DNA of 64,000 nt, taken from NCBI RefSeq assembly GCF_041296385.1, contig NC_091014.1:62814578-62878577 (forward strand), in the 5' to 3' direction. Numbering within the stretch: the stretch's first letter is position 1; each line of letters begins with the position of its first letter. The notes under the pieces were generated by a model, which saw only the letters and a program-made list of their open reading frames with translations, was not told the DNA's origin and ran no database searches. Positions 22,472-35,775 of the stretch are shown here, piece by piece. The translations under genes were made by a program, and so were the position numbers. The stretch comes from Aphelocoma coerulescens. Taxonomy: Eukaryota; Chordata; Aves; Passeriformes; Corvidae.

Positions 22472-23619
22472 CCTCTGGACTTAATTTAAAATTTAGGGTT
22501 TTTTCTTTTTTGAAGTTTACTACATTTTAAAAAACTTTGGTCCATTTCAACCTCTCCAAGTCTCCAAACCTTACTTCCATCATACCTCAGATTTGAGAAA
22601 TACCTTTCTCCTTTTTACCTGTTACTACAGCTGGTCAGTTCTCCTCCCACCCACAGATATCTTCCACTCACTATCCTGTCCCTCTCCCCACATGACACAG
22701 GCTGCCCCCCTTTTCCAATCAAAGTGTGAAGTAAAGCAGCAACATCAGTCTGAGAGACTGTAAACAGCTAAGAAATTGAACTGATCAAAAATCTAAACCA
22801 TAAGCAAGGAAGTAAACTGCAAAAACACCACACACAATTAAAACTCGCAATATTTAATCAATATTTACCAACCTATAGCGAGTCCTGCTGTATATGAATC
22901 ATATGAGGTAAAAGGAGGAATGATCACAGGATCATGGATCATCCTGGTAAAGGAGTAGCAGACAATTGACTGAGTAAGGGCAAGCTGTGGTTGTCGTCTT
23001 GGGGTTCAGGGTTGTTTTTGGGGTTTTTTTGCAGGAATTGTTGCCGTTGGTTTTTCCTAAATACCGTTTTCAAAGGTGTTAAATTTAGCTAATGTGCTTA
23101 ACCCTTCACTTATGTGACTGATCCTTCAGATTTCTACTGAACAGCAGTGCTGGCTCAAAACAGGCATCTTTACTACCTTGTTGAATCAGTACCTGGGTTT
23201 GCTGGAATGAAAGAACAAGCTATTCTCCAAAGCACTTCCAAGAGGATTCTATGCAAGCTTTCAAACTGCAGACCTTCATAGTGAATCTAATCCAACTTCA
23301 TGCTACACAGCCTGCAAATTTTCATCCTCTTAAACTTTGAGTGCAACAGCTGGGGTTCAAGAAGAGCAGGCAATCTAAAAAGCAATTCTGTTTTGATATA
23401 AAGAACAAAGATAAATATAAGCCATATTCATCAAAACAGAAGTGATCTCCAACTAAAACCTGCTTGGGTGGCTGGTGCCTTGATACTGTAATGTATCAAG
23501 CTCTTTACCAACAGCCAAGTGTAAAATTTACTGCATGCTTTGCTTTAATTGAGACATTTGTATGACCTGCTGGCTTATGGCTCATCTTAGCTCGTACCTG
23601 TGCATAAGCACATGGGAGG

Positions 23620-23810
23620 TGTGTAGGGATGGTTATGAGGAGGTATAGACTTGCTATTATTACACACAGAGAGGGTGGCCAAACCCTGGAACAGTCTTCC
23701 TAGAGAGGTGGTTGGTGCCCCATTCTTGCCAGTGTTTAAAAGACATTTGGACAATGCCCTTAACAATCAGCTTTAACTTTTGGCCAGCCCTGATGTGGTC
23801 CAGCCCAGAA
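23620..23810 (+). mobile_element. CR1 LINE 3'-end fragment
   Basis: The plus strand contains gagagggtggccaaaccctg, then cctagagaggtggttggtgcc and gtgtttaaaagacatttgga. These are the typical C-terminal end of the CR1 second open reading frame (the phrase for 'RVV..W..LP..VV'). The piece is short and divergent, without an octamer tail. It lies about 470 bp from the exon at 24280-24388. Confidence 0.65.
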
Positions 23811-24279
23811 ACCTAAAAGAAGCAAGATAGGAGAGGCAGAAACATATTATCCATGTCTATATGCCAGCTTGGGCCCAGAAGAAATCTAATCACACCTGCA
23901 AAGAATTGTGACCAAAGATTGCAATTACTACTCTACAGACCCAGACAACTTGACGTGTCTTCAGCCTTAAATTTCGCCCATCGAGCAGAGGCACAAAACC
24001 CTGCTGTGCTAAAATTAGATCAACCTTTGTTGGCAGACTTTGTCAAGAAGGAGGATGGCAAATGTAGCCAGACAGCTTCCAAGCTGGAAAATCTGTCATG
24101 TTTTGCTCAAGTTCCCACCAAGTTTTCAAGTCTCTGCCTTATGCTTCATAATAGAAACATGTTCCTAATGACTAGCACTAATTCTGATAGAAACACAATG
24201 TCTTATGTTGACTTAAGGATGGAGAGAGCACTAACTAGAGATACTGCTCAAATTAACTGCCAAAAAACCAAACACCTAC

Positions 24280-24388
24280 AGTCCACTCTAAGGCCGCTCT
24301 TGGTTCCTTCACAGGTCCATTGGTGACTGCAATGTTGAGGGAATGCACAGGAGCCAAGTGCTGGAGGCCTGACCTGGAGATTGCTTTC
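24280..24388 (-). CDS. DGKI: DGKI coding exon: linker before the C1 domains (probable exon 2)
   Basis: This is an internal coding exon of diacylglycerol kinase iota, a type IV kinase that converts diacylglycerol to phosphatidic acid. On the minus strand it is preceded by a good acceptor (pyrimidine-rich tract ending in tttgcag) and followed by gtaggt. The first base completes an arginine codon from the upstream exon, then 36 codons read KAISRSGLQHLAPVHS at the start and end in EPRAALEWT. The KAISRSGLQHLAP and NGPVKEPRA blocks match the segment just before the C1 domains in DGKI; DGKZ shares the first block but diverges after it. The exon is 109 bp and enters in phase 2 but leaves in phase 0, so it is the asymmetric member of the set. 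It has no catalytic or metal-binding residue. The numbering as exon 2 is inferred from the mammalian gene; the GC-rich exon 1 is not in the window. Confidence 0.95.
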
Positions 24389-27300
24389 CTGCAAATTGAA
24401 AAGAAGAAGAAAAACACAAATAAATGGAGTGTATATACAGAGTGTATATATAACAAATATGTATCTCAAACATAATTACCCAATAACCTCCCCAGCCTTC
24501 TCCAGAAATCAGAAGAGGCAGCACTGCATCTCATTTCAGCTTCAGTGAAATGGTGCTTGAATGCCATCTCCTGTTAAAGCAGTTTAGGGAAAGAATAAAG
24601 CAACCTGATCACTGGAAATTACTGTTTAATGGAGATCAGTTACTCATCTGGCACTAAGCTGAAATATCAAATCCAGTGTACTATCTGTGGTTATGTTTGC
24701 CAGTGGAGTCCTCATGCATTACACTTATTCCTTACACACCAACTAGGCCTGTTAAATCAATTTATGCATAATTCAAAATACTATTTATAGGAGAGACAAA
24801 ATATGAGTTTATACAAAGAATCAAACACCTGTTGCTTTTTCTTAGTTAATAGGCTGGAAAAAGTCATCCATTCAGCATACAACTACATAAAACAAGGCAT
24901 GGGGATGCCATTGGGAAGGAAAGTCATAAACCACCACCTTCTTTGATCCTATAAGAATCCCTCAAGGAATTACAGCTTCTTTCCACTTATATTTCATTTC
25001 CATCTTTCTGGCCCAAAATCGTATTTACAGCTCTTGAGGCACAGATGTGGCCTTCTTCAAAAGTCATAGGTGGTAGCCAGAAACCCTCCTGAAGCTGTCT
25101 CCACAGTGCTGAGGGGATATCCCCACTGTCTGTCTCTCCAGAGACATCCAGCCCTGACAGAGCTGCCTCCACCAGAGAGCCCTCAGGTGGAAGCACAGTA
25201 CACTGCCAATTCGAAGCTCAGCTGCACCTGAACAGTCTGTTCCTAGAGCTTCCCAACATTATTGCATTGTATATATTAGAACCTAATGGTACTGGCCAAA
25301 ATAATCTCACAGCTTCAGCTGCAGTGATTCAAAAGAGGACAAAAATCATCTCAGAGAGATAGCTCCCTTTGTAAGCCAAATACACACATCCCCCACAAAG
25401 TAAAATGACAGACTGTTTGTGTAAAGTGCATTTTTGTGATACTGCTCCCACAGTGCTACAGCTATTTATAGCATCTCTTAATCTTACCACTGTCCCAAGG
25501 CAATAAAGGTCAATTGAGCCAGTAGAGACAATCCAGGTCAGCCATATGCTAAATAAATCTTTTCATTGTCCTGAAAATATACAGTTCAATATATATCTGC
25601 AGTAAAGGAGCTTGGAAGCCTCGCTGCTCACAGTGCATGTCTGGAAAAATAGAGTGAACTGAACTAGAATGTCTTAAATCCCCTCACTTGTGGTCAGCAT
25701 GAACAATTCAGAACATTAACATCAGCCTCTGATCTTCCAATACCCTCTTTCTACTTAATGTGGGCAAGACTTTGACATTAAGGCGTTTTTTTCCAAAATA
25801 TTTTGCATTTGACAAAAAAAGGGAAGAAGCCCAAGGAAAATACTCTTACCATCTGGCAATGTATCAGGAGGGAACAATTTAGCAAGAAAGATTTTATGCC
25901 AAATATATAAGTACAACATAAGCTACACATCTCAATGACTGTATTAAAGCCTTAGAGAAATAAGCTACAAGAAACTACAAAAATGTTTTTAAATGTATTT
26001 TTCAAGAAAACTTCCCAATATTTGGCAGTCTACTTTTATGCTGTTTTCAGTATCAATGTAGTTATTCGGGCTTCCTAAACACCAGAGCATATTCTTGTAT
26101 CTATTTGTGGTTTATAATGTGTTAGTTTATTTGGGTGGAAACAGGGCACTATCACTTTTTCCACTCTGCATCACTGATGGGGTAAAGCAAACCTACTTAG
26201 GCTGTCCTCACAACAGAGGAAGGTAAATATGTGTAATGAGTGGTTACAGACATCTCAGCATCAAGCCTCAGATACTATTTCAAGTCAGAATTAAAGATGT
26301 GCAAGCCTCCCACAGGAGAACCTGAGACTTGGCCCACATTTCCTTAAGAGTGAGCCGAGGCTGATGATCCTTTTTGGGGGAGACCTGGCACAGTTTTGTG
26401 CCAAAAGCCTGCCCTTCCTCTGCGTGCCAAGCTGGATTTATGGCTTTGTCTGGAGAGTACACAAAACACAGGCATGACAATAATGCCTTTTTTTTCTGGT
26501 CTGTTTTAATATAAAAGACTTAAAATGATCTCAGGGATTGCACATTTGCATGAGCCAGTCAGAAGTGACCCTTAGGTCCAGGAACAAGCTTTAAAAAGTC
26601 TACTTTTGCACAGCTTCTTATCAGAATTTTGTGTCAGAGCAAAGAGGGACACAAAGTGTCAAAACAGACCCTATGCACTGCAGAAGCCTTTCCCATTAAA
26701 AAAGAAGGCCAAGCTAAAGAGCAAACACATGGCCTTCTAATAAATGTAAGACAGACAAGAGAGGGGAAAATGGGGGGAAAGGGAAGGTAGCGCAGATCTG
26801 GTAACAGAGCAGATGCTGAGTATCCAGGTGATCATATCTCATATTACTTTGACAAATTACACCACCTGGCACTTTTCCAACAGCAAGGTAACACGATTGG
26901 CTTTTAGTTATCTTTCCCAGAAATTTCATCTCCACTGTGCTGAGTGCATGAATGAAAACACAGGCTTGACAGTCAGCCTTTCCCAGAGAAGTAATCACTG
27001 TTCCCCTGATAAGAGACAGACAGAAAAAATGAATCTGTGGTTTCTTCATATATTCCATTCTTCAGACTATGAAGAGAACAACTTTGTTAAAATGGGCACA
27101 GCCAGCCCAGCTTGCTGATGTAGTAACCGACAGCTAGGAAATATTTCATCATAAATAATAAACTGTATTTTGATAATTACTTTTTCATATCCAGTAATCA
27201 GTCATTTGTAGTAGATGTTATTATTGACTTAGCTAACACATCACCATTGTGAACATACATGGGTACACATAAAAATATACAACTATCAAAAATATCTGAT

Positions 27301-28299
27301 ACTAATTCCGTAGTTGATACCACTAGGAAAATTTTCTAACAGAGCAGTCAACTATTTTGAAAATCAAAAGCAATCAGACATTCAAGCTGTTCAAGTACAC
27401 TAACTGATTTTTTTTTACTTTTTTAAAGCATTAAATTTGCATTTTGCAAAAAAGTCAGGCGAGACTCAACCTACTTATTAGATCAAAGGATACATATTTG
27501 ATCAGGGAGATTTGAGCTTATATCCCAGCCTTTGGCTTTATTGAGCCTTTTCCTCCACTGAAGGCATAAAAATATCCTCCAATGAGTTCTTGAGACTGAA
27601 TAGTTTTACCTGAACCCTCAAAGACCACAACAATTAGTCAATAGTATGCAATACATTTAAGCTCTAGAAAAAAAATCTATTTGGAATAGAAAGAGTAAAT
27701 TACTGTTGCATGTGCTTAACAGCTTTGACTGTCAATTTAGTTGCCACTGGTGTTGGAGTTGCTGCCTTTCCATGGCTGGGGTTATTATCCTCCTTTGCAT
27801 ATGAGCATTACCACTGGGGTAGTCTCTCAGCTGCAAGGTTGAGAGAATATAAAAATGCAGAGAGACTGGCTTTCACAGATCCCATGGCTACGACATCTGC
27901 CAGGAGAGACGTTTTTGGGAGTCTTTTCTCAAAGTTAACCTAGATATTTACAGAGAAAGGGACAGTCGTTTGTATAATGATGTTTAAGTTACAGTAGCTC
28001 TGAATTTCTTTGAATATTCAAAGACTACGCCTGCCAGCCCTCAGCTTTCCCAACCAGAGCTTGAAAAGCCCTGTACAAGGCCAGACAGCACCTGTATGCT
28101 GTATGAACAAATTATATGTGCCTGAGTTTGTTTGGAGGCAGTTTTCATTCTTGCAGTTTGGTGCTTATGAATGTAATGAAGAAAATGTACTGGCTAATCT
28201 GGCATTATTTAAGTTTTCCCCATGCATCTCTGCTGACTGCATCATGACCCTGAAACCCACTGTTCCCAGCTTGACTCCTGGGCATATATTGCTCTCCTT

Positions 28300-29830
28300 T
28301 TTAGCTGACCACTGGGCAGTGATTATTTCACTGCCACATCAACTCCCAGATTTTTTGCATTTGCTATGAAAGGAGCCAACTTCAGCCAAATTAAATAATC
28401 TGTCTGGTGCACCAACCCATTCCTGACAGGAGCCAGTAGCAGGTGTTTAGAGAAGCACTGGCACAAATTGGGTGATCCTTTCCCTGACATACTCCAGTCC
28501 CAATTTCCAGTAATCAGTAGTTTAAGGACTTCCTGAGCTGGCGGCTGCTTCCAGACCTTTGCGCTTAATAGCCTGTAATGGCTCTTTACTCTAGGAATGT
28601 GTTGGTCCTTCCTTGAACCCATTTATAGTCTTGGTCTCCACAGCAGGCTGTGTAATAAGCTCCAATATTTAATTATGAGTAATGTAAAGTACTTCCTTCT
28701 GTCTGGTTTTAAAATTCTGCTGGATAATTCAATTTCTGTATCATACTGTAAGTAACAGCGAGTAATCACTTGCCTCTCTACACCTTCTGTGATTTTATGA
28801 ATCTGTTGTTATACCCCTTAAATCACACACAACCCCAAGTGGAAGCATCCTAGACTACTTTGACTTCTGCTAATCCTGAATCGGCTCTATCAATGTTCTC
28901 TAGCTCAAGTATGTCTTTTTTGAGGTACAATTGCCAGAACTAGAAAAAATATTCAACATCTGCCAGCACCAGAGGTTTATCAGTGGTGACATCACACTTT
29001 TTGCACTGTTCTCTTTAATTATCCAAAGATCTCTTTCCTGAGTGTTAAATGTTAATATGAAGTCCAAACCTGATAGCTTTTTAGTCCTGCACGTGCATTA
29101 TTTTGCCTTCACCGATCTCACATTTCAGCTGCAATCTGCTGCAGAGTCACTCAGCATCATGAGAGCCTTCTGAAAATTTTCTGCAATCCGACCATGCCCA
29201 CTCTAATTGTGCAAAGCAACAGCAAATTTTACCCCCTTTCATTTTGCTTCCAGTGAGCAGCCCTGCTCCCATCACAGATCCCCAGTGGTCTTCAACAGTA
29301 AACACCTAGGTAAACTCTGAACACCAACCCCATTGCTTGCTACACTTAAACAGTTGTTTAACCATGAGGACACCATGCCTATCACCCCTGGTTTCGGTAC
29401 CAAAAGCTTTTTTTCTTACCCCATCGAAGCTTTCTGGAAGCCCACATGGGCCCCTCTTGGCCAGAGCACCCCAGTTCACAGGCCTCATGCCTCTGTCAGC
29501 AACCTCTGCAAGATTCACCAGTCCTGGTATCGAGAAAGCTGTGCTGGCTCTCCTCCAGCACATCACGTTCAGCCATGCATTTACTAATCCTGCACCTTTA
29601 TCAGCAGCTTTACCAGTTTCTCAGATTAAAACTTGCTTCTGGGTTACCCCATCAGCACTCTGTGAACCCATGTGACCAACCCACTCCTTTAAGAGTAGAG
29701 CTCACTTAACAGAGGATTTATAAAGCCCTCTCAGCAGTTTCTTATTTGAATTCCACCAGAATACTTAGCAAAATCAAATCTTAGTGATTAGTTAATGGCC
29801 CTTTTCTCAATATGGTCTTTAGCCTCCTAT
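28300..29830 (-). mobile_element. Ancient, heavily decayed CR1-like LINE (approximate ends)
   Basis: On the plus strand (antisense to the element) the sequence follows the pattern of old CR1/L3-type copies. It includes aagtacttccttctgtctgg, then a gattttatgaatctgttgtt segment, then cttttttgaggtacaattgc and ccaaagatctctttcctgag, and then the phrase around cagatccccagtgg. The low-coordinate end (about 28330-28450) resembles the 3' terminal region, with the ggctcctgtcaggaatgggt phrase on the minus strand. No open frame survives. The order of motifs is consistent with one minus-strand insertion, but the ends and the part above 29.3 kb are uncertain. Confidence 0.5.
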
Positions 29831-31824
29831 ATTAACCTTCTCATTTTCCTCAGGATCATCCACACAAGTAGCAGCTCAGCCTAGGACACTCTCAAGCACC
29901 CTCAGCAGGGAACAGTGATGCAAGAAATTCAATCAGCACTAAAAGAAACAGACCTTTCAAAACTCCTCATGAAATGCTTTCCTAAGCATCTGTCACTCCC
30001 TGCTGCCCAGGGAACCAGCGTATGGAAAAGCAAAGATTTGGGTAATTTCCCAGCCAGTCAACATCCACATCACCAGTACCTCAAAGAAACCTTTCCTGCC
30101 TCTCTCTCCACCCCTCACCACACAGAGCTATTTGATAAAAAGTGCATGGAAACTGGTGCATCTCCATGAAACACTGCAGCTTCATGCAGCTCTGGGCAGC
30201 TTTACTTTCAGCCTCAAGCCCAGCCCACCTGTACCTGGAGCAAGCTCATGTCCACTAGAGACTGACCTGAAGAGAGCGAAACAAATTCCTGCTATGACAA
30301 TCTTCCCAAGTACCTCAAACAGCAACTGCAGAGCTGTAACATACCCATCGACTCCCTAGTAAGTCCTGGTAACAACATTTGGATCTATCACATCAAACAC
30401 TTTATTCAGCTTGTATTGAGCAGGTGCAAGACCAAACAGAGCCAACAAGCCCTCCTACAAAAGGAATTACGAGGCAAAGCAAAAGGAGCAGAAAAGAACT
30501 GCAGAAAGCTGGATCAGGTTAACAGAGGAAGTACCTCTACCACATGATGTTGTCTTTTCTGCGTCAATGCTGCAGTTCACAGACATTTTTGTGTTATGCA
30601 CATGAAGGGATATTCTTTAAAAGGAAACATTTTGGTATTTTTGCCCTTCAAATTCTGGGTACAAGAATGGCAGGTTACTTCTCCTATCCCAAAAGAATAA
30701 AATAGATTCATGAAACAGGTTGTGTGTTACAGGAGGCATTCACAAGTTGTGGCATGAGTATGTTTGCAGTTTCTTTAATGTAGACATGCAAATTCTCACT
30801 GCTCTATGGTTATACTTGGAGCTTGATTTAGTGTCAAAACAGTGCAAGCCCAAATGCCAAAGATCTCTACTACATATTTTTTTCTCTGCTCTCCTTCACT
30901 TGACCAGTAGGCATACATTAAGCACCAAATTTTACCTTTTGGAAAGTAATTTATGGCTTCAATTTGATCCTGAACTGTGCTAAATTATTCAGTCCCTTAA
31001 TTCTTATCTTCCATCAAGAGTTCATCTTCTCAGAAGCCAGAGAAAGTACACAGTTTTGTGTCAGCTCCTATCAAGGTGACCAATATATCTTGTCCCAGAT
31101 CTATAAGTCACTTCAGAGTCTCTATTGCATTAAAATCAGGGTGACTTTGTTCCTGCATGCTTTCATTGGCCAGGCCCTGGATCCAGCTTATTCCCCTGGA
31201 AACTCTGTAACAATCCTCATCTGCAATGTGGGAACTGAAAATGGCTTCGATCCAAGACTTGGATAATTAATCAGATAATTATAAGAAAAAGTCAAAGTCA
31301 TGTGGAATTCTCTCTGAGCTCCTATCAGAGCTCGGATTTCCATATATCAGTGGGTAGCACCCATTTCTTCCTTCTGCTCACCATAGGGATTTTTTGCCTT
31401 TACTCTTCATTCATCCTCTAGATTTCTTAGCAAATAGGATAAAACATGAAGGGGACTTATGATACAAGGCAGCTAAATTTTAGGACCAATGGGATTCCTC
31501 CCAATATTTCACTTAAAAATTCTGAAAAGATATGGACAAATGTGGTGATTACTCTTGCCACAAAAAGTGACAGACCTTGGAGGACTCCTTGCAGTAACAG
31601 AAATGTCGGTGTTAATTTTCATGAGGAGGAAAGAAAAAAAGTGATACAGTTGTGATGCAATAAAGATGAAGAGTGTCCTCTATCCCTTGTAATTTACAAA
31701 GAAAGGGACTAACAAAGGAGTCTAGGAAAGTTGGGGATAAAAAAAGATACAAAAGCTTTCTCAAACTGATTTATTTTTATTTTTGCTGCAGTCAAAACCA
31801 ATTTGTTTCAGAAAAGGGTTTCAA

Positions 31825-31842
31825 TTTTTTTTTTTTTTTTTT
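31825..31842. repeat. T tract of 18 bases
   Basis: Uninterrupted T run on the plus strand. No element attached to it was recognised. Confidence 0.9.
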
Positions 31843-34700
31843 GGTAGCCTTTAGCTTTTAAAGCCATGAATATCAGATCTGGGAAAGACCTTTTAGGTCA
31901 TGAAATCCAGTCAACTCTGTTTCAGACAAACTTATCATATGTTTGAATTCACAAAGTTAAAGACCCATTTCAAATCTAGCCCAGTTGTTCCTTCTCTCTT
32001 GTTCCTACTGAGAAGCAATGCTAGATCTCCACTCTTTCCATCATTAAAATCCTTTTTTTTGTAATTTGCATTCAATATGCATGCCTCTGCACCATCATCT
32101 TTAAATTCCTATTATTAGGATTTTCACATTTCATCCAAAGAGTTAAAGTTGAACTGACAACCAATGATTTTATATGATCCTTCTACAGAATATAAGGTAT
32201 CTGAAGGTTTTGATCCAGAAATCTTTAAATCTTTGGATCAAAATCCTTTGAGTGAGTTTATGTAGGGCAGAGATGTGCATAGGGAGTTAGAAGCTCACAT
32301 TTCAAAGATTCTGGAATCAATCGAGTAACCAAGATGATAAAATTTAATCACTGTCTTTCCAAGCAAACAACAAGAAATGCTCTAGGGAACTCTGAGCATA
32401 AATGATTTCCAGCTGCATCACAGACTGGACATCAGTATTACAGAAGATTGATGTGTTTTTACTATTTCAGAAAGCAAAGGAAGTCTGAATGGGAATCATT
32501 TTCATTACATATATTCATGCATTTCATCCAGACAAAAATCATGGGATATTGCAGGACCTGTGTTCTGTAGTTCAAGCATAGACAAACAGTGGTGACAGCA
32601 AATTGGATTGACATGACTGTGGTATCATTGTGACTTTTTTTTTTTATATAATATTCCAAAATAAAAAAAGAGTGCAGATATTCTTTGTTATCACTCTGCC
32701 AAACAGATAAAAAAAAATATTAAGCTTTTCTTTCAGGGTACTTCTTGGTGGCATCAATTAATCTTCATTTGATCGGGAAGATAAAGAGAAGGAAAATAAA
32801 ACAAGACAGGGAGGAAAGGAGGAATTTAGAGCAGCATTTTAACATTAGTCTTGGAAATGTTTTCTTGCCACTCAGATGCTAGCACATGCTTTCTAAAATA
32901 ACTTAATTTAAGGTAATTTCTATATCAGACCAGGATCCTCCATTGGCATAAGCTATTTACACATGCTGAAATGCCATTATGACTCAAGAACAGTATAGCC
33001 TCACACAAACTATATAATAAAACTACTATGTTTTTCTTCTTTTCTACAAATCCAATGTGTGCCTTGCAGTTTTGCACTGTAAGCTTCAGACAGTTGTTTC
33101 AAATCTGGATTTTTGGGAACCTTTCCATGCCCCTGAATCCCTAAGTGTCCTTTACTTTCTTTGTGTAGTATCTTCTCCTTGACAGTGGAAAACATCAAAA
33201 ATTGTGATTGTCCATTTCCACATTTTTCCCCATGATAAGCTTTCATTTAGCATGCAAGGGTCTCAGAGGGGCTAAAAATAAAAATCTTCCATTTCTGAGT
33301 ATGCAAACAAAAATTGAAAATGTAATGGAGATTCATACTTACTAGACAAAAGAAAAATAATTCCACAGTTTTTAGACTGTGGATTAAAGAAAAAAAATGA
33401 AATACTATAGGGGATGCCAGAATAAGTTTATTACCAAGTATTGATATAAGAATCAAATTTTCTTCTTTCCAGATATATAAATACATAGGACTCAAGGAAG
33501 ACCCAGAACAACAGCAAGCTTTAAAATAATCTAAAAAACCCTTTTTTTTCTAACAAAAGATTTTGAAAGTACGCAGGACAGAGAAATACCCTCTCTTCTG
33601 AAAAACAAGTTAGACGTTCAAATTCCAACCACAGTCTAGAGAGCAGAGCAGGGAAGGGAGTTCAGGCATGGCCTACACAGGTCATGGGGAAGAAAAAAAA
33701 AAAAGAGTGCGAGAAGAAAAAAGCCTACATTTACTTTTCATTAGAGTGACACTCGAGAAAGACAGATAAAATTATAAAACTACCATTCACTAACCAAATA
33801 AATTCTATTTTCTCTCTAAGGAAGGAAGTCCAGTAACGGAGATAAAACAAAGGTTTTGTCCCCCACCTTCCCTCCCCAGGATCCTATGAGATAGAAACAC
33901 TGATGAAAAAAAAATTCAACAAGTGTCTTTTTCTTTTCATTCCTCACCACAAAGACTACACCATTAGATGGTATCTACTGCTGTGCTTAAAAAATCTTGT
34001 TTTGAGCACCTGGGACAAGAAGCCCTAATGCCTCAGGGGGCTGGTAGCTGCCAGGTGAGACAAGCACCACCATGCCCCAAGCACCTGTACCTTCATCCTC
34101 TCCATACTATTCCCAAATTTCTTCTTTTCCCTCTGGCATGGTTTTTATGCACCCATCCCAAGGGAGCAGATGCATGTCCACTGCTTTCAATTCCCTCTGA
34201 GACAAACCAAAAGAGCTCAGCAGAGGGTGGAGAAAGAGGATTTACTGCAGTAAGTGAATGGCAGATGAAAACAGAGAGCAAGTGTCAGTTCCCCAGCAAG
34301 TCTGTGTAGCAACCTACTCGTGCAGGACCCCATCCAAAGCTCAGATGCTAATCAAAAGGGTTTGATTACTTTTAACAAGATTTAGGATCAAAGAACAGAG
34401 GCTTAGGGATAACATTTCATCCAAAAGAATTAAACCAGGAATGAAGGATGTGTGTATAAAATATAATAAATCAGCACCTTCCCCTTTCCTCATCAGCAAC
34501 AACTATATGGAAATACAGAAATGAGGGAAAGTGCACTTCATGACAAGATTCCCCCTCTCCCTTCAATCCACAGAAAGCAGAAAACTTAAGAAACAGCCTT
34601 AAAACTAACTTCCAAAACTGGAAGAGAATCTGACTCAAGCCCTGCTCTGAGGTGTTAGCCTCAGAATACCCAGCGTGTTTATAAAAAATGAATTCCCACT

Positions 34701-35775
34701 CACAGAATCACAGAATATGCTGAGTTGGAAGGGACCCATCAGGATCAAGTCCAGCTCCTGGCCCTGCACAGGACACCCTGAGAATCACCCCATGTGCCTG
34801 AGAGCACTGTCCAAATGCTTCTTGAACTCTGTCAGGCTTGGTGCTGTGACCACTGCTCTGGGGACCCTGTTCCAGTGCCCAACCACCCTCTGGGTGAAGA
34901 ACTTTTTCCTCCTATCTAACCTGCACGTCCCCTGATGCAACTTCAGGGCATTCCCTTGTGTCCTGTCCCTGGTGACCACAGTGTCTGCCTCTCCTCTTCC
35001 CCTCACAAGGAAGTTGTAACTGCAGTGAGGTCTCCCCTCACTCTACTCCAGGCTGAACAGACCAAGTGCCCTCAGCTGCTCCTCATACGGCTTCCCCTCG
35101 AGGCCCTTTCACCATTTTCATTGCCTTCCTTTGGACATTCTCTCATAGTTTATTGTCTTTTCCATATTGTGGCACCCAAAACTGCCCCCAGCAGTGGAGG
35201 TGAGGCCGCCCTAGTGCAGAGCAGAGGGGACAATCCCCTCCCTTGCCCAGCTGGTGATGCTGTGCCTGATGCCCCCCCAGGACAGGGTTGGCCCTCCTGG
35301 CTACCAGGGCACTGCTGACTCATGTTCAACTTGCCACTGACCAGGACCCACAGGTCCCTTTCTGTGGCACTGCTTTCCAGAACCTCCTTCCCCAGTCTGT
35401 CTGTACATCCAGGGTTGCCCTGTCCCAGGTGCAGAATCCAGCACTTTCCCTTGTTGAACTTCACATGATCACCCACTGGGGCGATCGCCGAGCCCCCAAA
35501 TTTGTCAAGGTCTCTCTGCAGGGCCTTCCTGTCTTTAAGAGAGTCAACAGCCCCTCCCAGTTTTGTATTGTCTGCAGACTTGCTTAGATGCCTTCCAGTC
35601 CTGCATCCAAGCCATTAATGAAGATGTTGAAGAGCACAGGGCCTAAGACAGAGCCCTGCAGAGCCCCACTGGTGACAGGTCCCCAGTCTGATGTCACCCC
35701 ATTCACAGCAACCCTTTGTGTTCAACTTGTGAGCCAGTTATCACCCACTGCATGATGTATTTTTCCAGCTGTTTA
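34701..35775 (-). mobile_element. CR1 LINE, 5'-truncated, with octamer tail
   Basis: This is the best preserved LINE in the window. On the minus strand it encodes the C-terminal part of the CR1 reverse-transcriptase polyprotein. Visible blocks are KFNKGKCWILHLGQGNPGCT, LLESSATERDLWVLV-like sequence and, near the end, RRKKFFTQRVVGHWNRVPRA followed by FKKHLDSALRHMG. Stops and frameshifts separate these blocks, so it cannot make the enzyme. It ends in two copies of the octamer ATTCTGTG (34701-34716), the hallmark of CR1 3' ends, so the 3' end is exact. The 5' truncation point near 35775 is approximate. It is inserted in the same orientation as DGKI. Confidence 0.9.

Larger units (their letters stand above)
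13576..24279 (-). other. DGKI: DGKI intron, 10.7 kb, repeat-bearing
   Basis: This intron lies between the KAISRSGLQ... exon and the ENAVNGEH... exon. From high to low coordinates it holds a CR1 3' fragment (about 23.6-23.8 kb), a solo LTR (22.1-22.47 kb), a decayed CR1 reverse-transcriptase fragment (19.8-20.6 kb) and an ERVL-type LTR (about 18.45-19.28 kb). There are homopolymers near 16136 and 13690. Between about 13740 and 18240 I recognise no gene or repeat family. The AT-rich block at 17380-17720 is rich in TAAT-type motifs. Confidence 0.8.

Noticed and set aside
23853..24326. Open frame of 157 codons on the plus strand
   Set aside because: It overlaps the DGKI exon at 24280-24388 on the opposite strand and shows no known domain.
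24253..24456. Minus-strand open frame of 67 codons taken as a whole gene
   Set aside because: It is the 109-bp DGKI exon with intron read-through at both ends.
34935..35587. GC-rich stretch considered as a CpG island or the DGKI first exon
   Set aside because: It is the body of the minus-strand CR1 element, as shown by the reverse-transcriptase C-terminal blocks and the octamer tail.
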